DNA of 64,000 nt from Caballeronia pedi. Lineage in GTDB: Bacteria; Pseudomonadota; Gammaproteobacteria; Burkholderiales; Burkholderiaceae. Within the stretch, counting starts at the first letter, position 1. Each line of letters opens with the position of its first letter. The position numbers and the translations under genes were made by a program. The stretch is taken from the NCBI RefSeq assembly GCF_001544915.2, contig NZ_FCOE02000024.1, forward strand, positions 55,345 to 119,344, in the 5' to 3' direction. The notes under the pieces were generated by a model. That model was given only the letters and a program-made list of their open reading frames with translations. It searched no databases and was not told the origin of the DNA. Positions 8,836 to 17,781 of the stretch are shown here, one piece after another.

Positions 8836-9177
8836 GCTGAGTCTCCTTGCTATCTAGGCTAAGGGCCAGACGGCTCCGGGCAAATCAGGGCAAGCCCGGA
8901 GCGAACGGACGGTTTATTCATTGCGCCGTCCGCCGAACAGCCAATCGGTAAAAATGTCAATGCCGCTGGACGCAATGAATTTGATCCTCGGCAAATCCCC
9001 CAAAGTCTTTTCTTTTGAGTTATTCTCGTTAACCCTTAGGCCTACGCTGAATACGTTCGAGTCACACCGAACCCTCCGCGCACCCGCCCCGCCTTACAGT
9101 CCACTGTCATTCGCGCTGTTCCAGCGAGCACGTCCATCGCGTGCGCGCCGCGCCTTGCGTTCGATTCAAAAAAGCCC
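8836..9177. other. 342-base intergenic region, no credible gene
   Basis: The small secreted protein and NuoM genes diverge from this spacer. It holds two tandem hairpins (8873-8932) near the left side, then an AT-richer stretch (8985-9040) that could contain the NuoM promoter. Short open frames here lack ribosome sites and protein-like composition. Confidence 0.6.
8873..8932 (-). repeat. Two tandem inverted repeats in a gene leader
   Basis: First pair: GCTCCGGGC (8873-8881) with GCCCGGAGC (8894-8902), 9 bp, 12-base loop. Second pair: CGGACGG (8906-8912) with CCGTCCG (8926-8932), 7 bp, 13-base loop. Both lie just upstream of the ribosome site of the leftward small-protein gene, so they may fold in its mRNA leader. 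Confidence 0.6.
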
Positions 9178-10710
9178 ATGCATCTGCCGTCCGTTCTCAG
9201 CTTTCTTATCTGGATTCCCGTGGTGTCAGGCATCTTCGTGCTGACGTTCAGCGCATCGGCGACGCTCGCGCGCGCCGTCGCGATGTTCGGCGCGATCCTC
9301 AGCCTGCTGCCGGTCGTGCCGCTGCTGGCGCGCTTCGATGCGTCGTCGGGCGCGATGCAGTTTGTCGAGCGCGTCGAATGGCTGCCGCAGTTCGGCATCT
9401 CGTATCACCTGGGCGTCGATGGCATTTCGCTGTGGTTCACCGTGCTCACGGCCGTGACGACGCTCATCGTCTTCATCGCGTCGTGGCAGGCGGTCACGAA
9501 GCAGGTCGCGCAGTACTACGGCGCGTTTCTCGTGCTCTCGGGCTGCATGCAGGGCGTGTTCGCCTCGCTCGACGGTATGCTGTTCTTCGTGTTCTTCGAG
9601 GCGTCGCTGATTCCGCTGTATCTGCTGATCGGCACGTGGGGCGCCGAGCGGCGCGTGTACGCGGCGATCCGCTTCTTCTTTTTCTCGCTGCTCGGCTCGC
9701 TCGCGATGCTGGCCGCGCTGATCTACCTGTGGACGCAGGCGCATACCTTCGACATCGACGCGTGGCGCCATCTGAAGCTCGGCTTCACGCCGCAGATCGT
9801 GGTGTTCGTCTGCTTCCTCGCGGCGTTCTCGGTCAAGGTGCCGATGTGGCCGGTCCACACGTGGCTGCCCGACGTCAACGCGGAAGGCCCAACCGGCGCG
9901 GCGATCCTGCTCGGCATGCTGAAGATCGGCGGCTACGGCATGCTGCGCTACGTACTGCCGATCGTGCCCGACGCCTCTCACTTCTTCGCCCCGGCGATGA
10001 TCGCGCTGGCGCTGGTCGCCGTCATCTACGGCAGTCTCGTCGCGCTCGTGCAGACGGACATGCGCAAGCTGCTCGCGTACTCGGCGGTCGCGCACATGGG
10101 TCTCGTGACGCTGGGCCTGTTCACGTTCGACCGCATGGGCACCGAAGGCGCGGTCGTGCAGATGCTGTCGTACGGCATCGTCTCGGGCGCGATGCTGCTG
10201 TGCACCGGCGTGCTGGTCGAGCGCACCAAAAACGGCTCGATCGATGCCTACGGCGGCGTCGCCAACACGATGCCCCGCTTCGCCGTCTGCGCGATGCTGT
10301 TCTCGATGGCCAATGTCGGCCTGCCGGGCACGTCGGGTTTCGTCGGCGAGTTTCTGGTGCTGATGGGCGCGATTCGCGTGAATTTCTGGATCGGCGCGAT
10401 CGCCGCCACGTCGCTGATCCTGAGCGCCGCCTACACGCTGTGGATGGTCAAGCGCGTGCTCTTCGGCGCGGTGAAGAACGAACGCGTGGCCACGCTGCGC
10501 GATCTGGGCAAGCGCGAGTTCGCGTTGTTCGGGGCGATGGCCGTGCTGGTGCTCGCGATCGGTGTGCACCCGAAGACCTTCACGGACGCGATGGGCCCGT
10601 CGGTCGAAGGTTTGCTGTCGGCAGCGCTCGGCTCGTCGTTGCCCGCCGACGCCAGCGCGCCTTCGTACGACGCGCATCGCGAGACGGTGTCGGAGCGCGC
10701 GCCCGGCTGA
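9178..10710 (+). CDS. nuoM: NuoM-like proton-pumping subunit, outside a nuo operon
   Basis: 510 residues, with about 14 membrane segments and full similarity to NADH-quinone oxidoreductase subunit M (antiporter-like family). The residues needed for proton translocation are present: E141 in FFEASLIP, K220 in FSVKVPMW, K249 in MLKIGGYG and E391 in GFVGEFLV. The protein is therefore probably functional. It begins at ATG 9178, where the family's first helix starts. No other nuo gene is near, so it is either a paralogue that can enter complex I or part of another ion-translocating assembly. Genuine complex I NuoM normally sits between nuoL and nuoN. Confidence 0.9.
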   Translation: MHLPSVLSFLIWIPVVSGIFVLTFSASATLARAVAMFGAILSLLPVVPLLARFDASSGAMQFVERVEWLPQFGISYHLGVDGISLWFTVLTAVTTLIVFIASWQAVTKQVAQYYGAFLVLSGCMQGVFASLDGMLFFVFFEASLIPLYLLIGTWGAERRVYAAIRFFFFSLLGSLAMLAALIYLWTQAHTFDIDAWRHLKLGFTPQIVVFVCFLAAFSVKVPMWPVHTWLPDVNAEGPTGAAILLGMLKIGGYGMLRYVLPIVPDASHFFAPAMIALALVAVIYGSLVALVQTDMRKLLAYSAVAHMGLVTLGLFTFDRMGTEGAVVQMLSYGIVSGAMLLCTGVLVERTKNGSIDAYGGVANTMPRFAVCAMLFSMANVGLPGTSGFVGEFLVLMGAIRVNFWIGAIAATSLILSAAYTLWMVKRVLFGAVKNERVATLRDLGKREFALFGAMAVLVLAIGVHPKTFTDAMGPSVEGLLSAALGSSLPADASAPSYDAHRETVSERAPG

Positions 10711-10714
10711 GCGC

Positions 10715-12118
10715 TCAGCGCGCCGCGGCGTGCCGATGCTCGAGCGGCAGCCGCACCTGAAACGTGGTTCCGCCTTCGTTCGCGACCACGTTGAGCCGGC
10801 CATCGTGCCGAAGCACCACCGTGCGATACGCGATGTGCAGCCCCAGCCCGTTGCCCTTGCCGGGCGGCTTGGTCGTGAAAAACGGCTCGAACAGGCGCGG
10901 CAGGATATCGGCCGGTATGCCGTGGCCCGTGTCGGATATCTCGATCACCGCGCAGTTGCCTTCCCGATGCGAGCGGATCGTCAGCTCGCCCTTTTCTTCC
11001 ATGGCGTCGATGGCGTTGTCGATCAGATTGGTCCACACCTGATTCAGCTCGCTGCCGTACACCGGCACGGGCGGCAACGCGCGATCGTAGTCCCGCGTGA
11101 CGACCACGCCGTGCTTCAACCGATGCTGCATGATGGTCAACGTATCTTCGATACCATTGTGAATATCGACTTCCTGCAGCGGCGCCTGATCCATGTAGGA
11201 GTACGACTTCATCGCCTTGACGATCTCCGAGATGCGTCCGGCACCGACCCACGTCTGCTCCGACAGAAAGCGCATCTCGAATGTCGCGGCGAGCCAGCGG
11301 ACAGCCGCGCCGAATTGCTCGCGGGTCACGCGCGCCGCTACGGACTCGAATTCTTCCGGCGCAAAGCCGGCCGCCACGAGCCGGGGCGCGATGAGCCAGG
11401 GCTTCGCGAAACCGTGTGACGAAAGCCACTGCGCGAAGCTTTCCTCCGCTTCGCTCTGCCGCAACGCGCCCTGCGGCGTCGCGTCGACAACGGGCGGCGC
11501 GCGGCTCGCCCAGACGTCGAGCGTGTCCATGATGTCGGCGGGCATCGCGCACAGGACGAGCGCGCGCGTCGCCCGATGCAGGCTGTCGAGCGCGTCGCGC
11601 ATGCCGTCCGCCGCGCGCGCCACGGCCGCCGCCGGATTGTTCAGCTCATGCGCGAGCCCCGCCGACAGGCGTCCGAGCGCGGCCAGCTTCTCGCCGCTGA
11701 GAATGAAGCTGTCGTAGGCGCTGATGCGGCCGTACATCGAACGGAAAATCTGCTTGCTGAAGGACTCGCATTCGCTCAACAGCGTACGCACGACGCTCTC
11801 GGTCAGCGAGACGAGATAGCAGTCCGTGTTCGCGCTGAAGGTCAGCGGCAGCGGCATGCCCGCGAGCAACGAAGCCTCCGCGACCGAAACCGGCGCGAGG
11901 CGCGTGTCGTCGATCACCTGGCGGCCCGCTACGAGCTTTTCCGTCAGCAGCTCGCCTTCGAGCAGGATGAACTGATGCGTCACGGTCTGCCCTTCGCGCA
12001 TCAAAATTTCGCCACGCTTCAGGCGATGCTCGCTCAGATTCGCGCTGAGCCACTGCTTGCGCTCGGCGGACAAGACCGCGAAGAGCGGCATCTCGAAGAG
12101 CATCGACGGATCGCTCAT
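10715..12118 (-). CDS. Cyclic-nucleotide-domain sensor histidine kinase (A)
   Basis: 467 residues, started at ATG 12118, which overlaps the upstream stop by four bases (ATGA); the longer open frame is antisense noise. Residues 10-125 form a Crp-like cyclic-nucleotide-binding fold (GEILMREGQTV, ILLEGEL). Then comes a kinase core with H157 in AHELNNP, an unusually long spacer of about 200 residues containing KAMKSYSYMDQ, and a complete ATPase domain: N-box around NLIDNAIDAM (364-373), G1 DTGHGI (396-401), G2 GNGLGLHI (422-429). No membrane segment, so it acts in the cytoplasm. It is translationally coupled to the receiver-flavoprotein gene, its likely phosphorylation partner. Confidence 0.9.
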   Translation of the reverse strand: MSDPSMLFEMPLFAVLSAERKQWLSANLSEHRLKRGEILMREGQTVTHQFILLEGELLTEKLVAGRQVIDDTRLAPVSVAEASLLAGMPLPLTFSANTDCYLVSLTESVVRTLLSECESFSKQIFRSMYGRISAYDSFILSGEKLAALGRLSAGLAHELNNPAAAVARAADGMRDALDSLHRATRALVLCAMPADIMDTLDVWASRAPPVVDATPQGALRQSEAEESFAQWLSSHGFAKPWLIAPRLVAAGFAPEEFESVAARVTREQFGAAVRWLAATFEMRFLSEQTWVGAGRISEIVKAMKSYSYMDQAPLQEVDIHNGIEDTLTIMQHRLKHGVVVTRDYDRALPPVPVYGSELNQVWTNLIDNAIDAMEEKGELTIRSHREGNCAVIEISDTGHGIPADILPRLFEPFFTTKPPGKGNGLGLHIAYRTVVLRHDGRLNVVANEGGTTFQVRLPLEHRHAAAR

Positions 12119-13776
12119 GGATTCGCGAGATATTGATGGATGAAATGCACGGCGATCGAACCTTCGCCCACCGCCGCCGCGACGCGCTTGACCGAATCGG
12201 CGCGCACGTCGCCCGCCGCGAAAATGCCGGGGACGCTCGTTTCGAGCAGGAACGGATCGCGCCCGGACTCCCATCCCGCCGGCGCGCGGCCGCCTTTGAC
12301 GAGCGCGCGGCCCGTCAGCAGAAAGCCGTGCTCGTCGCGCTCGACCACGCCGCGCAGCCATTCCGTGCACGGCGCCGCGCCGATGAACACGAACAGGCCG
12401 CTCGCCGGAACGGTTTCCGAATCTCCGGTCTGCAGGTCGCGCAGCGTGATTTCCGCGAGATGGCCGTCGCCGCTCACGCTCTCGACTTCCGTATGTGGGC
12501 GCACGCGAATGTTCTCGGTCTCGTGAATCTGCTCGACGAGATAGTGCGACATGCCCGCGCTCAACGATGGCCCGCGGCACAGGATCGTGACCGAACGCGC
12601 GTACTTCGACAGAAACATCGCGCCCTGGCCGGCAGAATTGGCGCCGCCGACGATATACAAGTCCTGATTCGCGCACGCGACGGCTTCCACCAGCGCCGCG
12701 CCGTAATACACGCCGGCGCCCGTCAGTTCCTGCACCCCGCGCGCTTCCAGCTTGCGATACGACACGCCGCTCGCGACCATCAGCGCGAGACAGCTCACTT
12801 CCGATCCATCCGATAGCCTGACGAACTTGTATGGCGGCTCGATGCGCAGCCCCACCGCGTGCTGCGTGAGGATCATCTCCGCGCCGAAGCGCCGCGCCTG
12901 CGCGAGCGCGCGCCGCGACAGGTCCGCGCCGCTCACGCCGGACGGAAAGCCGAGATAGTTGTCGATATGCGAACTCGTGCCGGCCTGCCCGCCGGGCGCG
13001 TCGCACTCGATGATCGCGACATGCAGCCCTTCCGATGCGCCGTACACGGCCGCGGCCAGTCCGGCCGGCCCGCCGCCGACGATCACGAGATCGTGGAACG
13101 GCGTCGTCGAGCGCGTGTGCAGCCCGACCTTTTCGGCGATGTGCGCGGTCGTGGGCCGGCTCTGCACGCTGCCGTCCTCGAACACGACCACCGGCAGATG
13201 ACGCTGCCCCGGCGCGAGCGCGCTCAGGAGCGGCTCGGCCTCGGCGTGCCGCTCGACATCGAGCCAGCGAAACGGAATGTGATTGCGCGCCATGAAGTCG
13301 CGCAGTTGATGCCCTTGCGGCGACCAGCGGTGATCGAGAATGCGAATGCCCTGAAACGCCGAACGCGACGACGCGTGCCAGTCGGCGAGCAGATCGTCGA
13401 GCGCCGGATAGAAGTTTTGCTCGGGTGGATGCCAGGGCTTGAGCAGATACTGATCGAGATGCACCGTGTTGATCGCGCGGATGGCGGCGTCGGTGTCGGC
13501 GTAAGCGGTGAGCAGCACGCGCTTGGCTTCGGGAAACAGTTCGATGGCCTGTTCGAGGAACTCGATGCCGCTCATCTTCGGCATGCGCTGATCCGCGATG
13601 AAAAGCGCCACGGACCGGTTCTGCAGGCGCAAATGCTGCGCCGCTTCCAGCGCCGCCGGGCCCGAATCCATGCGCACGATCTGATAGTGCTCGCCGTATG
13701 CGATCTGCAAGTCACGCGCGACCGCGCCGGCCACGATCGGGTCGTCGTCCACGGCGAGAATCACGGGCTTGTCCAT
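12115..13776 (-). CDS. Fused response regulator / glutaredoxin-like / thioredoxin reductase-like flavoprotein
   Basis: 553 residues in three parts. 1-125: receiver domain with D10-D12, phospho-acceptor D62 in ADQRMP, T90 and K113. About 140-222: a thioredoxin/glutaredoxin-like fold with the cis-Pro segment LPVVVFEDG, but with SPQG (152-155) where the redox CxxC normally lies. 228-553: thioredoxin-reductase-type FAD/NAD(P)H domain with GGGPAG (234-239), VGGANSAG (376-383) and FAD-closing GIFAAGDV (517-524); its redox motif CATC is replaced by GAAL (359-362). FAD and NADPH binding look intact but dithiol exchange does not. The gene is flanked and probably controlled by the two histidine kinases. 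Confidence 0.9.
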   Translation of the reverse strand: MDKPVILAVDDDPIVAGAVARDLQIAYGEHYQIVRMDSGPAALEAAQHLRLQNRSVALFIADQRMPKMSGIEFLEQAIELFPEAKRVLLTAYADTDAAIRAINTVHLDQYLLKPWHPPEQNFYPALDDLLADWHASSRSAFQGIRILDHRWSPQGHQLRDFMARNHIPFRWLDVERHAEAEPLLSALAPGQRHLPVVVFEDGSVQSRPTTAHIAEKVGLHTRSTTPFHDLVIVGGGPAGLAAAVYGASEGLHVAIIECDAPGGQAGTSSHIDNYLGFPSGVSGADLSRRALAQARRFGAEMILTQHAVGLRIEPPYKFVRLSDGSEVSCLALMVASGVSYRKLEARGVQELTGAGVYYGAALVEAVACANQDLYIVGGANSAGQGAMFLSKYARSVTILCRGPSLSAGMSHYLVEQIHETENIRVRPHTEVESVSGDGHLAEITLRDLQTGDSETVPASGLFVFIGAAPCTEWLRGVVERDEHGFLLTGRALVKGGRAPAGWESGRDPFLLETSVPGIFAAGDVRADSVKRVAAAVGEGSIAVHFIHQYLANP

Positions 13777-13862
13777 GGCGGCTCAGGCGCCTACGACTGC
13801 GGGCGCGGCATGCGTTGCAGACATTGTAGACGCTATGGCGACGAGGTTTCGGGCACCTTTCA

Positions 13863-15293
13863 TCACAGCACCGGGCCCGCGAGCCGCCCGTTTTCATGGG
13901 CTTCGGCGCGTCTTCCCGCGAGCGGCAGCGTGACGCGAAAGACCGTGCCGTTGGCATCCGACCGCGCGCCGATCGTTCCGCCGTGCCGGTTCACCACGAT
14001 GCGGTACGCGATATGCAAACCGAGCCCGAGGCTCGGGCCGTGTGCATGGAGCGCGTACTTCGACGTGTAGAACGGCTCGAACACGTGCTCCAGCGCGTCG
14101 GGTGGAATGCCCGGGCCGTTATCGGCGATTTCGACGACGGCGTCGTCGCCGTCACGGCGCGTGCGGATCGCGAGGGTGCCCTGCCCGTCCATCGCCTCGA
14201 TCGCATTCTCGACGATGCTCGTCCAGACCTGATTGAGCTCGCTGCCGTAGGCCTGGATGCGCGGCAGGCTGCGATCGTATGCGCGCGTGATCGCGATGCC
14301 GCGCTGCGTCTCGTGCGTCATCACCATCAGCGTGTTGTCGATGCCATCGTGCAGATCGATTTCCTGTTGCGGCCCCTGATCCATGAACGAATAGGATTTC
14401 ATCGCCGCGACGATATCGAAGATGCGCTGCGCGCCTTGCGCCGCGTCATCCACCACGCAGCGAAGATCCAGCACGCGCGCGATCCAGCCGATGGCCGCAT
14501 CGAGTTGCGCCGGGCTCAGTTCGTCCGCGAGCGGCGCGAGGTCGTCCGGCGCGACGCCACGGGCCGCGAGCGCCGGTGCAACCCGCCACGGCTGAGACAC
14601 GCCGCGCGCGGCGAGCCAGTCGGCCAGGCGCGACTCGCGCTCGCTCTGGCAAACCGGACCCGCCGTCTCTGCGGCCCCGCGGGCGACAAGTGCGCCGAGC
14701 CGATCGAGCATTTCCTTCGATACCGCGTGCCGGCCGAGCGCGAGCGCCGACGCTTCGAGCGCGTCCAACTCGCGGCGCACGTAGGCAAGCCCGCTCGTCA
14801 ACGCCGATGCCGGATTGTTCATCTCATGCGCGAGTCCCGCAGCGAGCTTGCCCAGCGCGGCGAGCCGGCTGCGATTGAGCGCGGCGGTTTCGAGCGCGGT
14901 CAGCCAGTCGCTCATCACGCGCGCGACGGCCTGGCTGAACGAGCCGCATGACACGAACAGTTCACGGAACGCCGCTTCCGGCAGGCGCGCGAGCCGGCAA
15001 TCGCGCGTCGCGGTGAGCGTCACCGGATAGGGTATCGACGCCATCACGCAGGGTGTGCCGAACGCTTCCGGCCTGACATAGCGTTCGACATCGTGCTCTC
15101 CGCCGGCGCTTTGCGTCGCGACGAGTTCGCCGTCGAGAAGGATCGTCAGGCTCGTGGCCATGTCGCCCTCGCGCAGCACCACGTCGCCCGCCGCTATCGA
15201 AAATTCGCTGACGCGATCGCTCAACCATGCCAGCCGGTCTTGCGGGAGATCGGCGAAGATACGGATCTGGGCGAGTCTGTCGAGTTCGATCAT
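13863..15293 (-). CDS. Cyclic-nucleotide-domain sensor histidine kinase (B)
   Basis: 476 residues, a clear paralogue of kinase A. It has an N-terminal Crp-like binding domain (GDVVLREGDMATSLTILLDGEL, about 36-57), phospho-acceptor H156 in AHEMNNP, the same long spacer including AAMKSYSFMDQGP, and an ATPase domain with NAIEAMDG, ADNGPGIP and SLGLGLHIAYR. It is the first gene of the leftward unit, 86 bases upstream of the receiver-flavoprotein. The two kinases differ most in the sensor domain and the spacer, so they may read different signals into one output protein. A divergent symporter gene starts 210 bases to the right. Confidence 0.9.
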   Translation of the reverse strand: MIELDRLAQIRIFADLPQDRLAWLSDRVSEFSIAAGDVVLREGDMATSLTILLDGELVATQSAGGEHDVERYVRPEAFGTPCVMASIPYPVTLTATRDCRLARLPEAAFRELFVSCGSFSQAVARVMSDWLTALETAALNRSRLAALGKLAAGLAHEMNNPASALTSGLAYVRRELDALEASALALGRHAVSKEMLDRLGALVARGAAETAGPVCQSERESRLADWLAARGVSQPWRVAPALAARGVAPDDLAPLADELSPAQLDAAIGWIARVLDLRCVVDDAAQGAQRIFDIVAAMKSYSFMDQGPQQEIDLHDGIDNTLMVMTHETQRGIAITRAYDRSLPRIQAYGSELNQVWTSIVENAIEAMDGQGTLAIRTRRDGDDAVVEIADNGPGIPPDALEHVFEPFYTSKYALHAHGPSLGLGLHIAYRIVVNRHGGTIGARSDANGTVFRVTLPLAGRRAEAHENGRLAGPVL

Positions 15294-15503
15294 GGTCCGC
15301 GGCCCGAACCTGTCGATTCAGTTCAGTTTAGGCAATTCGTGCGCGAGTTCCGTAACCGCGTTTACACTGCCAGCAGAGATCGGGGCGCGACGTTACCATC
15401 TGACTGTCGCGGACACGCGCCGGACCGCGCCCGCCCCGCTTCGCCTGTTCCATCCGAAATTCCACACGCAATCGTTCGATATGCAGTCACTGGAGGCCTG
15501 GAG

Positions 15504-16811
15504 ATGAACAAGAAGAATTCCGCAGCCATCTGGATCCTGGGCGCGATGGTCTTAGGCATCGGGCTCGGCTACATGATCTTCATGAGCTTCCCCGACAAGA
15601 AAGCCGCCACCGAGATCGCCGGTTACATCTCGCTCGTGTCCGACGTCTTTCTGCGGCTCATCAAGATGCTGATCGGTCCGCTCGTGTTTTCCACGCTGGT
15701 CGTCGGCATTGCGCACATGGGCGACGCGGCCTCGGTCGGACGCGTGTTCGCCAAGGCGCTCGGCTGGTTCGTCACCGCGTCGCTCGTTTCGCTGCTGCTC
15801 GGGCTGGTGATGTCGAATCTGCTCAGGCCCGGCGACAACCTCGGCTTGCCGCTGCCCGACATCGGCGCGTCGGCGAATCTCGCGACATCGAAATTCACGC
15901 TGAAGGACTTCGTCGGCCATATGGTGCCGCGCTCCTTCGCCGAATCGATGGCCAACAACGAGATCCTGCAGATCGTCGTGTTCTCGATGTTCTTCGGCGT
16001 CGCGCTCGCCGCGCTCGGCGAGAAAGGCAAGGTGCTGCTCGCCGCGATCGATCAGCTCTCGCACGTGATGCTCAAGATCACCGGCTACGTGATGAAGCTC
16101 GCGCCGCTCGCCGTGCTCGCCGCGATGGCCGCCACCGTCGCGGTCAACGGGCTCACGATCCTGCTGAAGTTCGCCGTCTTCATGGCCGACTTCTACCTGA
16201 GCCTGTTTCTGCTGTGGGGACTGCTCGTCCTCGCGGGTTTCGTGTTTCTCAAACGACGCGTCTTCAGGCTGCTGTCGCTCATCAAGGAAGCGTTCATGCT
16301 GTCGTTCGCGACCGCCAGTTCCGAGGCCGCGTATCCGAAGATCCTCGACGCGCTCGACCGCTTCGGCGTGAAGCGCAAGATCTCCAGCTTCGTGATGCCG
16401 ATGGGCTACTCGTTCAACCTCGACGGCTCGATGATGTACTGCACGTTCGCGACGCTGTTCATCGCGCAGGCGTACAACATTCATCTGTCGATCAGCACGC
16501 AGATCACGATGCTGCTGATTCTGATGCTGACCTCGAAGGGCATGGCGGGCGTGCCGCGCGCGTCGCTTGTCGTGATCGCGGCCACGCTCAATCACTTCAA
16601 CATTCCCGAGGCGGGCCTGCTGCTGATCCTCGGCGTGGACACCTTCCTCGACATGGGCCGGTCCGCCACGAACGCCGTGGGTAACTCCATCGCGAGCGCG
16701 GTGGTCGCCAAGTGGGAAGGCGAGTTGTTGTCGGAGCAGGACGCGGCGGCGAATGCGGCGCGCATCGAGGCCGAACAGGACGCCTCGCTCGCGCATCCGG
16801 CACAGGTCTGA
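15504..16811 (+). CDS. Dicarboxylate/amino acid:cation symporter (DAACS family)
   Basis: 435 residues from ATG 15504, the start that follows GGAGGCCTGGAG; the longer open frame upstream is noise. Eight or so membrane segments and the family's substrate and ion motifs are visible: the serine-rich hairpin appears as ATASSEAAYPK, then GYSFNLDGSMMY and TSKGMAGVPRAS, and the last half-helix near LDMGRSATNAVGN. It should import C4-dicarboxylates, glutamate/aspartate or similar acids with Na+ or H+ across the inner membrane. Twelve bases separate it from a downstream periplasmic binding protein on the same strand. Confidence 0.88.
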   Translation: MNKKNSAAIWILGAMVLGIGLGYMIFMSFPDKKAATEIAGYISLVSDVFLRLIKMLIGPLVFSTLVVGIAHMGDAASVGRVFAKALGWFVTASLVSLLLGLVMSNLLRPGDNLGLPLPDIGASANLATSKFTLKDFVGHMVPRSFAESMANNEILQIVVFSMFFGVALAALGEKGKVLLAAIDQLSHVMLKITGYVMKLAPLAVLAAMAATVAVNGLTILLKFAVFMADFYLSLFLLWGLLVLAGFVFLKRRVFRLLSLIKEAFMLSFATASSEAAYPKILDALDRFGVKRKISSFVMPMGYSFNLDGSMMYCTFATLFIAQAYNIHLSISTQITMLLILMLTSKGMAGVPRASLVVIAATLNHFNIPEAGLLLILGVDTFLDMGRSATNAVGNSIASAVVAKWEGELLSEQDAAANAARIEAEQDASLAHPAQV

Positions 16812-16823
16812 CGGAGGCGAGTC

Positions 16824-17774
16824 ATGAAGATGCAGCGCTTCTGGGCGGCGCTGGCTTCGGCCAGCCTGATCGCCATGGCGTGCGGCGCGCGCGCGGCCGA
16901 CGACGACGTGCAGACCCCGCCGCCGAACGCCGACGCCTACGCCCCCGCGACACTGACCGGCACGCTCGCCAAGGCGCGCGACACGGGCACGATCGCGCTC
17001 GGCTACCGCGACGCGTCGGTGCCGTTTTCGTATCTGGGCGCGCGCAAGGAGCCCATCGGCTATTCCATCGAACTGTGCAAGTCGCTCGTCGCGGCGATCG
17101 GCGACGCCATCCACAAGCGCCTGAATATCCAGTGGGTGCCGGTCACGTCGGAGAATCGCATCGATGCGGTCGTCGATGGCAAGGTCGATCTGGAATGCGG
17201 CTCGACGACGAGCAATCTCGAACGCCAGAAACGCGTGGCCTTTTCGCCGATTTTCTTCGTCGCCGGCACCAAGGTAATGGTCAAGCAAGGCTCGCCGATC
17301 CGCTCGTTTCGCGATCTCGCGGGAAAGAAGGTCGCGGTGACAGCCGGCACCACGAATGAAAAGGCCTTGCGCGATCTCGACAAGAAGTTCGCCCTCGGCC
17401 TGCAGTTGCAGGTCGTGCCCGATCACGCGGAAGGCTTCGCGCGCGTCGCGAACGGCCAGGCCGATGCGTTCGCCACCGACGACGTGCTGCTGTACGGTCT
17501 CATCGCCGAGAATCGCGCGAAGGGCGGCGCGTATCAGGTGATCGGCGATTATCTGTCGTATGACCCGTACGGCATCATGTTCCGCAAGAACGATCCGCAA
17601 CTCGCGCAGGTCGTAAGAGACACGTTCCAGACGCTCGCCGCCGATGGCGAAATCGAACGGCAGTACAAACGCTGGTTCCTTCAGCGCCTGCCGTCCGGCA
17701 CGAGCCTCGACATGCCGATGAGCGCGCAGCTCGAAAGCATCATCGAGACGATGGCGGGCGGCGCGGCGCAGTAG
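16824..17774 (+). CDS. Periplasmic amino acid-binding protein (family 3, glutamate/aspartate-like)
   Basis: 316 residues with a signal peptide (cut after ARA near residue 24). The body matches family 3 solute-binding proteins of the GltI type: GYRDASVPFSYLG, GYSIELCKSL, then DLECGSTTSNLERQK, the stretch that contacts the ligand in Glu/Asp binding proteins. It follows the DAACS symporter by 12 bases and no ABC permease or ATPase gene is present. It may therefore serve a distant ABC transporter, the symporter, or a sensor. It ends 7 bases before the converging diguanylate cyclase gene. Confidence 0.88.
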   Translation: MKMQRFWAALASASLIAMACGARAADDDVQTPPPNADAYAPATLTGTLAKARDTGTIALGYRDASVPFSYLGARKEPIGYSIELCKSLVAAIGDAIHKRLNIQWVPVTSENRIDAVVDGKVDLECGSTTSNLERQKRVAFSPIFFVAGTKVMVKQGSPIRSFRDLAGKKVAVTAGTTNEKALRDLDKKFALGLQLQVVPDHAEGFARVANGQADAFATDDVLLYGLIAENRAKGGAYQVIGDYLSYDPYGIMFRKNDPQLAQVVRDTFQTLAADGEIERQYKRWFLQRLPSGTSLDMPMSAQLESIIETMAGGAAQ

Positions 17775-17781
17775 ACGCGCT

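Noticed and set aside
8921..9244. 107-codon rightward frame ahead of nuoM
   Set aside because: No ribosome site, low-complexity Arg/Ser/Pro composition, and it runs into nuoM in another frame.
9226..10803. 525-codon leftward open frame opposite nuoM
   Set aside because: It is antisense to a well-conserved membrane protein, is full of Arg, His and Gln, and has no recognisable domain.
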